From NCBI GenBank assembly GCA_963978895.1, contig OZ022247.1, positions 12,085,472 through 12,149,471 on the forward strand: 64,000 nt of DNA, read 5' to 3'. The position numbers and the translations under genes are program-made. This document shows, in pieces, positions 1-12,558 of the stretch (positions are counted from its first letter, which is position 1; every line of letters starts with the position of its first letter). The notes under the pieces are model-generated. The model did not search any database. It had not been told where the DNA came from and was given only the letters and a program-made list of their open reading frames with translations. Origin of the DNA: Erpobdella octoculata (Eukaryota; Annelida; Clitellata; Hirudinida; Erpobdellidae).

Positions 1-267
1 CAATCAAGTTGAAATTTGGTAACTTTATTTGATGCTGCGGACTTCACTTTCTATTAAATTTTTAAATTGATTGGACTACATTTGAGTAAATTATAGAATA
101 AAAACAAGTAAATTAAAAACGAATTTTTAAAACCAATGCTCTTATATGTAATTAAAACACAAATTTTGCAATCAATTTTTTCTTATATTACTCTTTTATT
201 TTATGTTAAAGTCGAAATATCTTAATTATATCGAAATATCGAAATTAATTAAAATTATCTAAATTAA

Positions 268-905
268 TTGACTTATTGTAAAACTAATAATTGAATATTG
301 CATTGTCTTCTATTTTGAGCATGTATGCAAAATTTGAAAAAATCTATCATCAGGAAGTGACTCAAAAATTGATTGCAAGATTTGAAACAGACAGAGAAAC
401 AAACAGACAGACAGAGAAACAGAGACGACGAGTTAATAAAAGCATTGGTAATAATAATAAAAATATCATCAAAAAGCATCGAATTTAAATATCTCAACTA
501 TTTTCATGAAAATTTCGTACACGCTTGAGAATCGCGGTCAGTGAGTGTGGTTCGTGTTAACTTGGTAAAATAGTCTGCCAGTCGGTTAGCGTTTTGTGGT
601 CAAGAAAACCCTCAAGAAAACCCTCAAGAAAACCCTCAAGAAAACCCTCAAGAAAACCCTCAAGAAACCCCTCGATAAAATCCTCAAGAAAATTAACTAA
701 ATTAATTGACTTATTGTAAAACTAATAATTGAATATTGCATTGTCTTCTATCTTGAGCATGTATGCAAAATTTGAAAAAAATCTATCATCAGGAAGTGAC
801 TCAAAAATTGATTGCAAGATTTGAAACAGACAGAGAAACAGACAGACAGAGAAACAGACAGACAGAGAAACAGAGCCGACGAGTTAATAAAAGCATTGGT
901 AACAA
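268..905 (+). repeat. Direct repeat pair flanking a 12-bp minisatellite
   Basis: About 185 bp at 268-450 recurs nearly identically at 696-905. Each copy ends in a purine-rich run of CAGACAGAGAAA units followed by GAGTTAATAAAAGCATTGGTAA. Between them, 601-697 holds about seven copies of the 12-mer CAAGAAAACCCT. Similar CAGACAGA...AAATAAAAG endings occur at about 34780 and 55480, so this looks like the end of an abundant non-autonomous element that duplicated locally. Confidence 0.7.
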
Positions 906-1807
906 TTGAAACTTCAAAAAAATATTCAAATTGAACATTTTTGTGTGAAAAAACAAACCATGAAATTTTGGTTTCTTTAAGAAAACGACATTTAATTGTT
1001 AATACTGAAAAATTATAATAAGAGATTATTTATTCCTTATTGATTTGAATATAGCTTATATTTTTAATCCAATCAAGTTGAAATTTAGTTGGTTTATTTG
1101 TTGCTGCGGATTTTACATTTAATTAATTTTTAAATTGATTGAATATTATTTGAGTGAATTATAGAATAAAATCAATAAAAGATTAAAAATTTTAATAAAC
1201 GAAGTATTTTACGCATTTCGTGTTGAAGTTTGGTTTCCGGGACCTCAAACGTGGACTGGAAAATAGAGTTATATGATTTTTTACAATAATAGCCACTCAA
1301 AAATTAAAAATATTACAGATGTGAAATTTATTTATTTAATGAAGTTACACAAGTTTTACAAGTTTTTTGATTACTGAGTTTCCGGGACCTTAAATGTGAG
1401 TCAACAAAAATTATTTGCTTAAAAACTTAAAAACTAAAAACATGAAAATTTTGAATTTTAGCCTTTAGGATTTACTACTATAAAAAACATTTTGCAAGAA
1501 ATTTTAGTAGCCGAATTACAAAACTCAAAAAAATGAAAAAAAACTTTGTTACGGTTCATTTTTATAAATCCTTTTTATTAATTTTACCATGTTTGCTTGG
1601 TTGCTTTAGCAATACGTTAGAATTCTTTACCACTTAAAAAAACCAATTTTTGGTTATTCAATTGAGTTGGAATTTAATGAGTCATCTATTGCTGCGGATT
1701 TTACATTTTATTAAAATTTTAAATTTATTGGACAGATTTTGATTGAAATATAGAATGAAATCGATATTACTTTTGAAATATTTTTAATTACGCTTTTATT
1801 TAAATGC

Positions 1808-1945
1808 ACTTAAAAAGATGAAATAAATTGTAAACATCAAAGCGTGGGGCGCTTTCGTTTGCATTCATACGATTGCAACAATCGCGTCCCACTCTTTTAT
1901 ATTAACAATTTATTTCATCTTTTTTAGAGTATTTAAGTAAAAGCG
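1808..1945. repeat. Short inverted repeat (hairpin MITE-like)
   Basis: The left arm contains AAAAAGATGAAATAAATTGT and the right arm contains its reverse complement ending ATTTCATCTTTTTT, with about 75 bp of less AT-rich loop between. This fits a tiny foldback or MITE. I could not confirm a target-site duplication. Confidence 0.55.
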
Positions 1946-2350
1946 TGTATTTTACAATTACTTTTAATTATTATTAATTTCAACTTTTTAGTCTTCAAAT
2001 TTTGGAATTGATTTTAAGAACAAAAACGTTTTATAAAAGAAAATTGAAAAAAATGGAAAAATACAAATTTTTAAATTTTTTTTAGATAATTACAAAATCA
2101 TATCAATTAAAAAAAATTTAAAAGTTAAACCTTTTTAAAGTACATTTTATTTAATTTGTCTATATTTTATTTTCGTATGTAAATGACGTTTTTATATCAC
2201 TCATATTGAATATTTTATTTTTAATTATAATTTCATTAAATATTTTTGTGAATCGAATTTATTAAAATATTGCATTGTTACCGATGATACATTTCTATTC
2301 CAAGTTTCAGATCAATTGGATAAAGACTTTTTTTAAATTGCTATAAATAA

Positions 2351-3287
2351 AATGAATACTGATTTTCTACTTGATAAACATTGGCGTGTTTCTGACAAGG
2401 CAATCATTCAGTAGCTTTGAAAATGCTGCATGAATGGTGTGGCAAAATCTCTGCGTTTGTCTCATCACTTTCGGAGCAATTAACGCTACTTAAAAGTAAA
2501 GACAAAATTAATCTTGACGAAATCTGTAAGTTGAAAACAGATTTGGCGGTCGCAAAGACCGAGAAAAAATCCCCATCGATTTTGAATGACTGGGTTCAAA
2601 TGGTAAAAGCCGGTACTCAAAAAACAAAACAGCCAACTGATCAGCTAGTAGTTGTTAATGCTTCAATAATTAAACTGAAGGATCGTGAAACAAGAAAAAA
2701 AAATTGTTTAGGGTATCCCGGAGTCGCCGAACTCAGCCCAGGCTAATAAAAAAGCTGAGGATGAAGACTCAGTTAAGCAACTCCGCCTCGCTAATTGCGA
2801 GCCAGTCCCAAGCCTGGATAAAGGAGGAGGGACAGTCAAACGGATCAAACTTTGATCCACGACAGGAAGTACTTATGTGCTTCCTACATACAGCTAATTC
2901 AGTCTTAAAACACTTGGTGTAAAGAACTATTAACTATCATAAAAAAACTCAGTTAAGCAAATCTTGAATGTAATTGGTAAGTCTGAGGTGAAACCTGTAA
3001 ATTTGAAACGACTAAGATCTAAAGACACAAGCAAACCAGGTCCAATTTTAGTAGAAGTATCTGATGTTAGTCTTAGGAATCCGATTCCCATGGCTGCCAA
3101 AAGTCTGAGAAACAGTGACCATAAATCTGTCTATATCAGTCCGGATTTAACAGAAGCGGAAAGACTACTGGATTATCAACTTAGACTTGAAAGAAGCAAA
3201 TTAAATGCAAATTTAGCTAAAGATTCGCCCTTTCGGTACTGCATCCGGGGTTATAAATTGCAAATATTCAAAAAAAGTTTCCAATAA
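2351..3287 (+). pseudogene. LINE ORF1 remnant
   Basis: A predicted start near 2351 is followed by a lysine-rich, coiled-coil-like region (LLKSKDKINLDEICKLKTDL). An early stop lies at about 2412 and the frame shifts near 2700. The later part (VYISPDLTEAERLLDYQLRL, about 3130-3190) resembles the basic C-terminal region of CR1-type ORF1 nucleic-acid chaperones, where a phrase like LTxxERxxxxxL is common. It lies just upstream of the endonuclease, as expected for ORF1. Confidence 0.65.
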
Positions 3288-3477
3288 GGAAGTTTTTGCT
3301 GGCCTGTCTGTTGCTTTTCGAGGCCAAGAAAAAAGAATTATCAGTTTTGGAAGAATTCATATTTCGGGTAAGGGAGGGTCTTCCAGAGGACATGAAGATT
3401 GTAAGACTAAGAGAGAAAAACTAGAACAAAATAAAAATAATAATTATCAGACTAAAGAAAGATATTTAAATGCTGCA

Positions 3478-6143
3478 ATGAAAAAAATTTCAAAATTATT
3501 TATTCTAATATAGATTCACTTTTTAAATAATAAGCTTTCAGAACTAAAGCTTCTTTTATGTGCGCATGATGATATTGATATGATTGTCTTTACTGAAATT
3601 AATCCAAAAAGAATTACAGAAGAGCATCTAGAAAGTGAATATAACATTGATAATTACATTTTACTAACTGTCAATTTTATGAAACCTTCTAAAAGAGGAT
3701 TATGCTGTTATGTAAGAAAAAACTTGGTTGCCACACCTATCTCATCAGAATGTAATTTTGATGAATTTCACTATCTCAAGCTGTGTGGTCATTTCTTTGA
3801 TTTATCTATTTTGGTTGTGTATAGAAGTCTACATTCTAATGTATTAACCAATTCTGGCTTATAAGAATTAATATCTACATTTTGTAAACTGAATGGGGAA
3901 AAATTATCATAGAAGATTTTAATCTAGTTCGTATTGATTGGACATTATATAACGCACCTGGAAGCGACAAATCTTTTGAAAACCAATTGATTGAAATTAT
4001 TACAGAAAATTTTCTGGAACAATTTGTGCACCAACCAACAAGATTTAGAAATGATCAACAAGCCAACATCTTAGATTTAGTCTTTAGTACATGTGATAAT
4101 CAACTGAACCTAGACTACCTACCCCCATTAGGAAAAATTGATCATCTAGTACTTATATTAAACTACATTTGGTCTAGTTTAAAAGTGTCACCAAAGACCA
4201 AATTCAAGTTTCACAGTGCAGATTATATAGCCATTAAAAACTCATTAGCAATTGACTTATTTAGTCTGTCTTTGATCAAGGATCCTACGTTAGACTATTG
4301 TAACTACTTTAAAGTACTGTTGTCAGCAGCGACGCCAAATTTGTTCCATTAATTTCTTATCGGGGATTTCAACCAGGAAATAAGAAACGCATTCCGTTAG
4401 AACTAAAAAATTTGATCAAGTTGAAGCAAAAGCTCTGGTCAGCCTATATGAAATATAAAAATCCAAACAATCCATAAGAATATAAAATTACCAGAAACAA
4501 AGTTAGACAACTGTTGTGATCTTTATTTGTTCAGAAATCAGGTATCGATTTACAAAAAACAATTCTAAGGCTTTTTGGAAATATGTTAAAACTAAAACTC
4601 AAACAACAAGCACCATAGGAGATTTAAAATATACTGACATCGATGGAAATACAGTGATTTGCTCCTCAGATAAAGATAAATCGGAATGTCTGGCATCGTT
4701 CTTCGAACAGGTTTTTGTAAACGATACATCAGATTTTAATTACGAGCAGCTGCTTTTCAAATCTGATTTTCCAATGAATGAAATATCAATTATACCTGAA
4801 ATAGTTTTTGACAAACTGTCTATAATGAATCCTAACAAATCTCAAGGACCTGATGGTATTTACCCAAAAATTCTTTTTAAGTGTAGACATGAAATTTCTA
4901 CATGTCTGGCTAAAATTTTCAGTGATTCTCTATGTAATCGAACACTCCCCGACGATTGGAAAATCAGTACCATAGTCCCAATATTTAAAAAAAAGTAGTA
5001 AGCATGATTCATTAAATTATAGGCCAGTGTCATTGACCTCAGTTCCGTGTAAAATAATGGAATCTATTTTAAGTGATTTTATACTATCACACTTTTTAAA
5101 TAATAATCTATTTCATGGTAATCAGTATGGTTTCATGAAAGGTAAATTTACTTTTTGCAATTTCTTAAAATTGTGAATCTCTGGACGAATGCGCTAGATC
5201 AAGGCAAGCAAGTAAATATAATCTACGCCAATTTTGAAAAGGCATTTGACAAAGGGCCACCCAAAAAATTAATTTATAAACTGAAGTGCTATAGACTAAA
5301 CGATACTCTGGTAGGATGGATTGAAAACTTTGTGACAACAAGACACTTTCAAGTCAAAGTTAATGACCAGCTATCATCTAGGCATAAAGTCCTGAGCGGA
5401 GTTCCACAAGGTAGTGTCTTAGGTCCATTGCTATTTGTAATTTATATCAATGACGTATTTCAAGCTTGTGACATTGAAGATCTAAATATTTTTTTATTTG
5501 CTGACGATGCAAAAATTTTCAAGATAATCAACAGTGTAGATGATCAACAGATTCTACAATGCAGTTTAGATCTCTTTTCCAGCTGGTGCAAAGATTGGCT
5601 CCTAAAACTGAACTACAGCAAGTTCATTGCATAACACATATAAATTTTATAAATTTGATTACAACTTTGCTGAATGGAAGACTAAACACTACATTTCATC
5701 AGTCCAAGAAGTCAGAGATCTAGGAATTGTAATTGACAGCAAACTAAGATTTACTACCCATATATGCAAACTAGTCAAAAAAGTTAATAGCATTTTAGGA
5801 ATTGTCAAAAGAAATTTCCAAGGATTGTTGTTTGCTTCTGTACAAAGGTTTAATCCGTCTTCATCTTGAATATGCTTTTGTGGTATGGTCCCCTCACCAT
5901 ATAGGCATGATAGAAAAACTTGAAAAAGTACAAAAAAGAGCCACTAAGCTAGTGCGTGAATGTCAGAATTTGAAATATAAAGAAAAACTGAAGTATATCG
6001 ATCTATCTACTCTAAGGCTTAGGAGATCTAGAGAAGACATGATTGAAGTCTATAAAATATTAAACAATTTATATTGCGCCAATTCAGTTCCAAGTTTGAT
6101 AAGAAAATCTAGTTCATTCAACACAAGAGGTCACATTCAGTAG
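3478..6143 (+). pseudogene. LINE ORF2 remnant: endonuclease and reverse transcriptase
   Basis: The endonuclease starts near 3480 (SLFNNKLSELKLLL, then DMIVFTE) and continues to about 4100 with the ILDLVFST block. RT signatures follow: SQGPDGIYPKIL (about 4840), FEKAFD (about 5235), GVPQGSVLGPLLFV (about 5398), the catalytic FADDAK block (about 5500) and WLLKLNYSK (about 5595). The C-terminal segment (LEYAFVVWSPH) runs to 6143. At least five frame changes or stops are visible, so no functional enzyme can be made. Confidence 0.85.
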
Positions 6144-6484
6144 TTAGAAAAACAAAATTCTAGAACAGATATTAACAAGTTTTTCTTTACTTCAAGAGTG
6201 ATCAATACATGGAACACACTTCCTGCTTCAGTCATAGAAGCAAAAGATATTTTCCAATTCAAAAGTCTCCTGGATGCTCACTGGATGGACCACCCTACTC
6301 GATTTTGTTGGAGGAATGAAATTTAACTTATCTGTTACTTTTCGATATATTAAGGAGTTTTTTTTTGTTAATGACAACTTATGTGCTTTAATTTATTATT
6401 TTTATAAAAAAAATTTGTACTGGTGGGGCATATAGGCTTTGCCTGCGCCTTGTAATAAACTATGTCATGTTATGTTATGTTAAA

Positions 6485-7384
6485 GACTTGTAATCTAAAA
6501 TTCGATTTGAAAATACGAACCATTAAATATACGACAAACAGTTTAAATTAAATAAAAGCATGAATAAAAGCGTTTAATAATAACAAAAAAAATTTTAAAT
6601 TTAAATTTAAAAATAAATTTTTAATTTAAAATTTGTTTTTTCCTTATTGATTCGAAAGTTTCTTATTTTTTCAATCATTGCATATTTTACATATCAAGTA
6701 TTAGGACGACTGTGGTCAACTTTTTTTATTTGCTGACTAATTATCACCAAAAAATAATTTGCAAACCATTATTACAAAATTATAAACAACTAGCGAAAAT
6801 AACGGATTTTTCAAAATCTTATTTTATATTATTTGGTGATTAAAGCGCCACATTTTTTATTTTTAGGACTGACATTGCGCACTAATTTTTACCACGTTTT
6901 TCTTAACTTGTCTGTCTGGTTGTCTAAGGGTATATATATTTGTTAAAAAAACATAGAAATATTATTGATTCAGCAAAGTGTGCAATTTTATTTAATCGAG
7001 TATGTTATATATATCTTTAGATATAACATTTATTTGTATTGCAGCTAAAAAGCTGGATTGGAACAATGGGAAATCACATAATATGAATTATAGTATATGA
7101 AATGTTAGTGTGAAATAAAGATGAATATAAGATAAAGATAAAAACAGATAGAATAAAATATAATCAAATCAGATCAAGTATTACTTTACAATGAACTGTA
7201 TCATTGTAAGTTCATTGATCAACAGTGGAGAATCACACAATGAGAGTTATAGTAGATTATAGAATGAGATGTTAAAATGAAATGAACTGTTACAATAAGA
7301 AATTTTAATTATTAACATGACAGTTCATTGCTCTATTATATTATTGATTGAATTTATAATGAGATCACCAGTTATTTTGTACAT
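6485..7384. other. AT-rich intergenic DNA, nothing recognised
   Basis: I found no ORF with family motifs, no RNA gene and no clear terminal repeats. A few runs resembling ATAGTAGATTATAGAATGAGA recur at 7085-7290 and may be minor local duplications. Confidence 0.5.
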
Positions 7385-7385
7385 A

Positions 7386-7464
<79 letters not shown>
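7385..7464. repeat. (TA)n microsatellite
   Basis: A nearly pure TA dinucleotide tract of about 75 bp ends in TGTGTATATATATG. It lies in the gap between two LINE remnants of opposite orientation. Confidence 0.95.
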
Positions 7465-7467
<3 letters not shown>

Positions 7468-7507
7468 ATATATATGAGATCAAAAATAGGAAGAACGTGA
7501 TATTGAA

Positions 7508-9250
7508 TTATTGAAAGTTCTTAAGAGAATATGGCAAGAAAGATGTTTGAAATCTTTTAGTTTTACAGAAAGGCACCGGATAATCTGAAGCATTTCGCAG
7601 CTTCGATAGAGGTTCTGGATCTCGCCGAGCCGGCATGAGCTGGTGAAGGCAGCTGGATGGTTGACGAACAGACTGGAAGAAATCGCGAGTCAGCCTCTCG
7701 CGCCTGTCGGGTAGTGAGGAGATCCCCGCAGTCATCAGAGCAGCGTCGTACTTCAAGTCACCGTATATGATGCGCAATGCCCGTATCTGCTGCGATTCAA
7801 TTTTGGATAACAGCTTCTTTGTTAGCATGCTGTGCCATACATGACAATCATATTCCAGTATGGGTAGGATGACTGTTATGTAAAAGCACAAAGCGTCCTT
7901 CTGGCAAACACAAGATCGTCGTAGGATTTTAAAAAAGTGCATCCTGGAGGCGGTTTTCGAGCATATGGCCGCAGCGTGATCGTCTCATTTCAATGTGGAT
8001 GAGATATTCCGCCTAGAAGCCTAAATGATCTCACACGTTCAATAATTGCTCCATCCATTGTCAAAGTAGGAGGGGGATTTTTGCACAGTGTGCCGAGGAT
8101 AATTTCCTTTGTCTTTTTGGAATTAATATTCATGTGGTTTAATTTTGACCAATTCAACAGTTGCTGATAGATGTTTTCCATTACGCTGCTTTGATTTTTT
8201 TTGAGGATCTCGGATGCCGTCGGGTCATCTATAAACTTGTGTAGCAGACAGTCCAACCTCAATCCGTTAATAAGAATGACAAAAGTCAAGGGACCCAACC
8301 AGGTGCCCTGGGGCATTTCTCCATTCAATGTCATCCAGTTTGAGAGTATGCTTCCAATATTGACGCGCTGACGTCTCCCATCAAGGAATGAGTAAATCCA
8401 CCTGATGATGTAGGCTGGAACATTCAAGGAGATGAGTTTGGACAACAGAATGGAATGGTCAACATGATCAAAAACCTTCGCGTAGTCCACAAAGACGGCG
8501 CGGACGGAGGACCCAGCGTCGAAAGCTGCATTCCAATTGTGGACGATATCGACGAGTGCGTGCGTTGTTGAACGACCTTTAAGAGCACCAAATTGTTGGG
8601 AGTCTAGCTTGTCCGATACAGCCGATAGGGGCTGCTGGCCAATGAACCACTCCAGGTGTTTTGCCAGAGTTGGGGTCAGTGAGATTGGGCGCAGGTCGTC
8701 TTCAATTGTCCTCGGCGGAGTCGATTTGGGAACTGGAACTACATTTGACTGCTTCCAGATGTCAGGAATTACTCCTTCAGCTATGGATGCATTGAAAATT
8801 GCAGTTATTGGTCCGCTGATATAAGACGCCAAGTCATGGAGGATCCAGTTGGGTATGCCGTCCGGTCCTGACTGATTGTAACTGGCGCGATGTCCAGCTG
8901 TTCAGGAGGGATCGTTTTCAGTATATCCGAGTTCAATGGCTGAAGGTCACTGGAAACCATGTGGAAGAATTTGTTGATCTCATTCGCAAGTTTCATCATA
9001 TTACCATCATAGTTCTTGTTAGCCAATCCAGTGAGGGATCCATTGGTTGATGTCGACATTCCTGTGACGTTCTTAACCCTCGACCACCAGTTGCGGAAAT
9101 CAGCACGTTGGAGGCCATCCACTTTGTTTTCGTAGTATTTTTTCGCAATGATTTGGCATAGCGCTGGACTTTATTCCGGTAGGATTTGTATTTTTCCTGG
9201 TTGCCCTGGAGGAAGGCATGTTGTCGTATGCGGATAAGTCTTCGGAACGT
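7508..9250 (-). pseudogene. LINE reverse transcriptase remnant, minus strand
   Basis: Read on the minus strand, the N-terminal linker (RRLIRIRQHAFLQGN, about 9230) precedes RT motifs: DLRPISLTPTLAKHLE (about 8690), FVDYAKVFDHVDHS (about 8470), GEMPQGTWLGPLTFVILING (about 8310) and the catalytic block as FIDD (8238), where a YADD-type motif is expected. The C-terminal part (ILPILEYDCHVWH) lies at 7508-7942 in another frame. Base composition is GC-richer than the surroundings. The altered catalytic box, frameshifts and missing 5' part make it dead. It abuts a Helitron near 9290. Confidence 0.85.
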
Positions 9251-9309
9251 GTCATTGACCCACGGCTTATCAGTTGAATAACGTTTTATTACGTATGTGG
9301 ACAGATGTT

Positions 9310-9545
9310 GGTTGGTTTTTCCTCCCGGTCGCTTTCCCGTTCCCGGTCGGTTTTTTGCTCCTGGCCGTTTTTCCGCTCCCAGACGCTTTCCCGTTTCCGG
9401 TTTCTCCCGCTCCCGGTCGATTTCCCGTTCCGGGTTGCTTTCCCGCTCCCGGTCACTTTTCCTCTCTCGGTCGCTTTTCCGCTCCCGGTTGCTTTCCCGT
9501 TCCTGGTCGCTTTCTCGGTCGCGTTCCCTTTCCCGCTCGATCTTG
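9310..9545. repeat. GC-rich minisatellite with CCCGCTCCCGGTCGCTTT-like units
   Basis: A degenerate array of about 18 bp per unit, strikingly GC-rich in an AT-rich genome. The same kind of array occurs in Helitron-associated DNA at 25190-25345, 35080-35340, 37650-37800, 37910-38240 and 48760-49060. All frames stay open because of the simple composition; none should be called a gene. Confidence 0.85.
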
Positions 9546-9548
9546 TTG

Positions 9549-10095
9549 CGAGAATGTACACAGTGAGCGTGAAGGATGAAGAGCGTTTTTACTTGAGATT
9601 ACTGCTGTTACATGTTCCTGGAGCAACAACTTTTGAGTTTCTGCGTACGTTTGATGGTAATTGTAAGAAACGTTCAAAGCTGCAGCTATGGCAAGAGGCC
9701 TTCTCGAATCAGATGAAGAGCGGGATAGATGTTTAACTGATGCCGGAACATATTTAATGCCTAAGCAGCTGCGTGAGATGATCGCGTACATCATTGTTTT
9801 CTGTCAACCAGCACCATCAGAAACCACTCTTCCATTTATTTTAAAATGAAGGCAATTTCCGATCATACCGGTTTACGCAATCACGATAAACAAAAGTCAA
9901 GGGCAATCATTCGACCACGTAGGAATTCAATTAGAAACAGCAGTATTTTCTCACGGACAACTGTATGTCGCTCTCTCTTGATCAAGAAATTCCCGTCAAG
10001 TCAAAGTACATATTGAACCAAATCCACAGCAAGGACCACTTCTCGACGATGGCCGTCAATTCACAAGAAATGTCGTGTATACTGAAATTCTTTAA
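9549..10095 (+). pseudogene. Helitron Rep/helicase fragment
   Basis: The segment from about 9549 reads RMYTVSVKDEERFYLRLLL then HVPGATTFEFLRTFDG, a conserved block of animal Helitron helicase proteins. After frame changes, the C-terminal Pif1-type helicase block follows at about 9880-9990 ([18 protein letters not shown], then [11 protein letters not shown]). Large pieces between are missing, so it is a truncated relic. It fits the Helitron 3' end 220 bp downstream. Confidence 0.85.
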
Positions 10096-10339
10096 TAACT
10101 AATTATTGCACTCTTTAATTTTCACATCCTTTGAATTTATATGAAATAAGTTAGTAAATTGAAAATTTAAACACAATAAAAAATTTCATTAAATTTGCTT
10201 ATATATAAAAAAATTTTTTATGGTTATCAAATGTCATTTTGTTTTTGTTGACTATGTTTATAATAACGGTCGCCGTATTTTAAAACTTCCGTCATTTTTG
10301 ACGGGCTATCTCTAGTATATATATATATTATAAATAAAA

Positions 10340-10650
10340 CAACTTTTTAAAATACCACGTTTTTCTAATGCACTTAAAAGAAACAAGTATAGAAAAAACG
10401 AGTTTTTCAACACAAACTTTGATTTCAAATACACTCGATTTAGAAATACCAAAGATGTTCGAATTAAGTTTTTTTATTGAATCATGTATTGTCATCCAAT
10501 ATAAAGCTATGCTGAAAGTTTCAGCTTCTTACCTTGTCAAAAAACTGGTTAAATTTTACTTGCAAAATTTGTGTACAGAGAAAGTCACACACACACAAAC
10601 AGATATTGCAACCTAAATTAAAGTTTGTAAAAAATAAAATATTTAAAAAA
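10340..10650 (+). repeat. Dispersed repeat, copy 1 of at least 3
   Basis: The stretch with AAAAACGAGTTTTTCAACAC, the TATTGTCATCCAATATAAAGC block and GTACAGAGAAAGTCACACAC recurs as a reverse complement at about 55640-55885 and 39090-39545. Part is echoed at 34660-34800. It is a moderately abundant non-autonomous element, possibly Helitron-derived because copies sit next to CTAG termini. Confidence 0.65.
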
Positions 10651-10683
10651 ATCTTTTTAAAATACAACGTTTTTTTGAACTAA

Positions 10684-11043
10684 AAAGAAAATAAAGTAAT
10701 AGAAATAATTTCTAGAAAAATAAGCAACTTCTTGAGAGAAGTTTTTTATTGTCAAAAACCTGACATAAAATAGAAAATAACTTCTGATCACACATATTGA
10801 CAGGAAAATTGCTTCAGGATTGTTTTGTGTGGTACATGTAGACGTGTGATATATGATAGAGAAAATGTATTCCTTCGCTCATAATTGGTCATTTTAAAAA
10901 AATCCTGAAGCAACTTTCCTGTCAATATAAAGGGTGTGATCAGAAGTTATTTTCTACTTTTTGGCAGGTTTTCGACAATACAAAACCTCTTTCAAGAAAT
11001 TGCTTTTTTCTAGAATTTTTTTCTATTATTTTATTTTCAACTT
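10684..11043. mobile_element. Foldback/MITE with ~140-bp inverted arms
   Basis: The left arm (about 10684-10825) includes AACTTCTGATCACAC and TTGCTTCAGGATT. The right arm (about 10900-11043) is its imperfect reverse complement, with AATCCTGAAGCAAC and GTGTGATCAGAAGTT. Both ends fall in TATTTTC/GAAAATA-rich sequence. The loop is only about 75 bp, so this is a non-coding hairpin element. Confidence 0.75.
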
Positions 11044-11504
11044 TTTGGCATTCGTTTCAAAGAGGTTGTGTCGAAAACAGAATGTTAGATTAGGCGACTG
11101 GGGTTTAAATTGTGATTTTTAGCAGCCCACCCACTTCCTCCCATTTTGCTGCTTTTAAGTGATTGTTTTTGTTACCCACCCTCTTCTTCCTACATTATAT
11201 GCAAATTTGACAGATGCTAAGATTTATTCAATTTTTTTCATGTTAAAAAGCTGCAGCGGTAATTAGAGTGATAAAATGCCGGCAGATTGCCTACAACATT
11301 TCTAATGCATTAAAAGGCTAAGAGCGATTCAGCTATATTATAGAGATTAGTGATGGGAGATTTTAGGTTGCTGCGACCAGAGTAAACTAACTACATCAGT
11401 TCAGACTGTTGTGACAAACCAATCCTGTTCAAATCACTATCCAAACTTAAGTAGATACTAACTTCTAAATAGATACCTTATTTCAACTCGCTAGCACAAA
11501 CCAA

Positions 11505-11610
11505 AATTGAGTTTTGTCATACATCGGCAAGGCGAACGCATCGGTCCAGAAACCGAAAAAGTGAAAGTCGTGGGTTCGATTCCTGGGTTGGCAATTTGGA
11601 AACGAGCTCA
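11505..11610 (+). mobile_element. tRNA-derived SINE-like fragment
   Basis: The run GTGGGTTCGATTCCTGGGT at about 11570 matches an RNA polymerase III B box, and GGCAAGGCGAACGCATCGG upstream is a plausible degraded A box region. It does not fold as a proper tRNA by eye. It is probably the head of a SINE rather than a tRNA gene. Confidence 0.5.
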
Positions 11611-11869
11611 AATTTTAATTAAAGCTGTTGTTTTCCGACTTAGGACAGTTTGCAAAATTTCAGCTCGCTACGATATCAGAAAGCTGGTAAAATTAGCGAT
11701 AGCAGATTTTGACACATATGGAGAGTAGCAAGCTAATAAGGAAGTTCCTTCAAAAATAATTTTTCTCTGGGCTGTGTGAGAAATGTTATGATGATGGCAT
11801 GCATTTATTGTGAACATTTGTATAACGAACCAGCCATAATTTTAAGTTTAAAAACATTATGACTTGTTG

Positions 11870-11888
11870 GTTATACATATATACATAT

Positions 11889-11919
<31 letters not shown>

Positions 11920-12558
11920 CATACATACATACATACATACATACATACATACATACATACATACATACATACATACATACATACATACATACATACATAC
12001 ATACATACATACATACATACATACATACATACATACATACATACATACATACATACATACATACATACATACATACATACATACATACATACATACATAC
12101 ATACATACATACATACATACATACATACATACATACATACATACATACATACATACATACATACATACATACATACATACATACATACATACATACATAC
12201 ATACATACATACATACATACATACATACATACATACATACATACATACATACATACATACATACATACATACATACATACATACATACATACATACATAC
12301 ATACATACATACATACATACATACATACATACATACATACATACATACATACATACATACATACATACATACATACATACATACATACATACATACATAC
12401 ATACATACATACATACATACATACATACATACATACATACATACATACATACATACATACATACATACATACATACATACATACATACATACATACATAC
12501 ATACATACATACATACATACATACATACATACATACATACATACATACATACATACAT
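11870..12558. repeat. (TACA)n microsatellite, 5' part
   Basis: About 690 bp of near-perfect TACA tetranucleotide repeat with a few TATA interruptions near its start. All long ORFs here are repeat artefacts. It continues after the hAT MITE at 12960, so the two parts were one tract. Confidence 0.97.

Larger units (their letters stand above)
1..2340. repeat. AT-rich non-coding flank with three dispersed copies of a ~105-bp repeat
   Basis: No convincing coding exon. A segment beginning CAATCAAGTTGAAATTT and containing GCTGCGGA followed by an AT-rich stretch recurs at about 1-110, 1071-1175 and 1659-1765, all in the same orientation and diverged. This suggests a dispersed non-autonomous element rather than recent tandem duplication. 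The remainder is unremarkable AT-rich DNA. Confidence 0.6.
2340..6484 (+). mobile_element. Decayed full-length non-LTR retrotransposon (CR1/L2/Jockey-like LINE)
   Basis: A roughly 4.1-kb element reads ORF1, then an APE-type endonuclease, then reverse transcriptase, then a short pentanucleotide tail of ATGTT repeats at about 6465-6482. Several frameshifts and stops interrupt both ORFs, so it is dead. The order, tail type and RT motifs fit the CR1/L2/Jockey superfamily; the exact clade would need a phylogeny. Confidence 0.85.
9290..10315 (+). mobile_element. Decayed Helitron with intact-looking 3' terminus
   Basis: The region combines a GC-rich 18-bp-type array (9310-9545), Helitron helicase fragments (9549-10095) and a textbook 3' end. 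At the end a 6-bp stem CCGTCA/TGACGG with a TTTT loop (10289-10304) is followed by 11 nt ending in CTAG (10312-10315) and a T. The 5' boundary is unclear because the element abuts the LINE remnant. Confidence 0.75.

Noticed and set aside
600..697. CRISPR-like direct repeats
   Set aside because: Short 12-bp head-to-tail minisatellite without spacers, in a eukaryotic genome.
8537..8824. Plus-strand ORF antisense to the LINE RT
   Set aside because: Shadow frame of the GC-richer reverse-transcriptase remnant.
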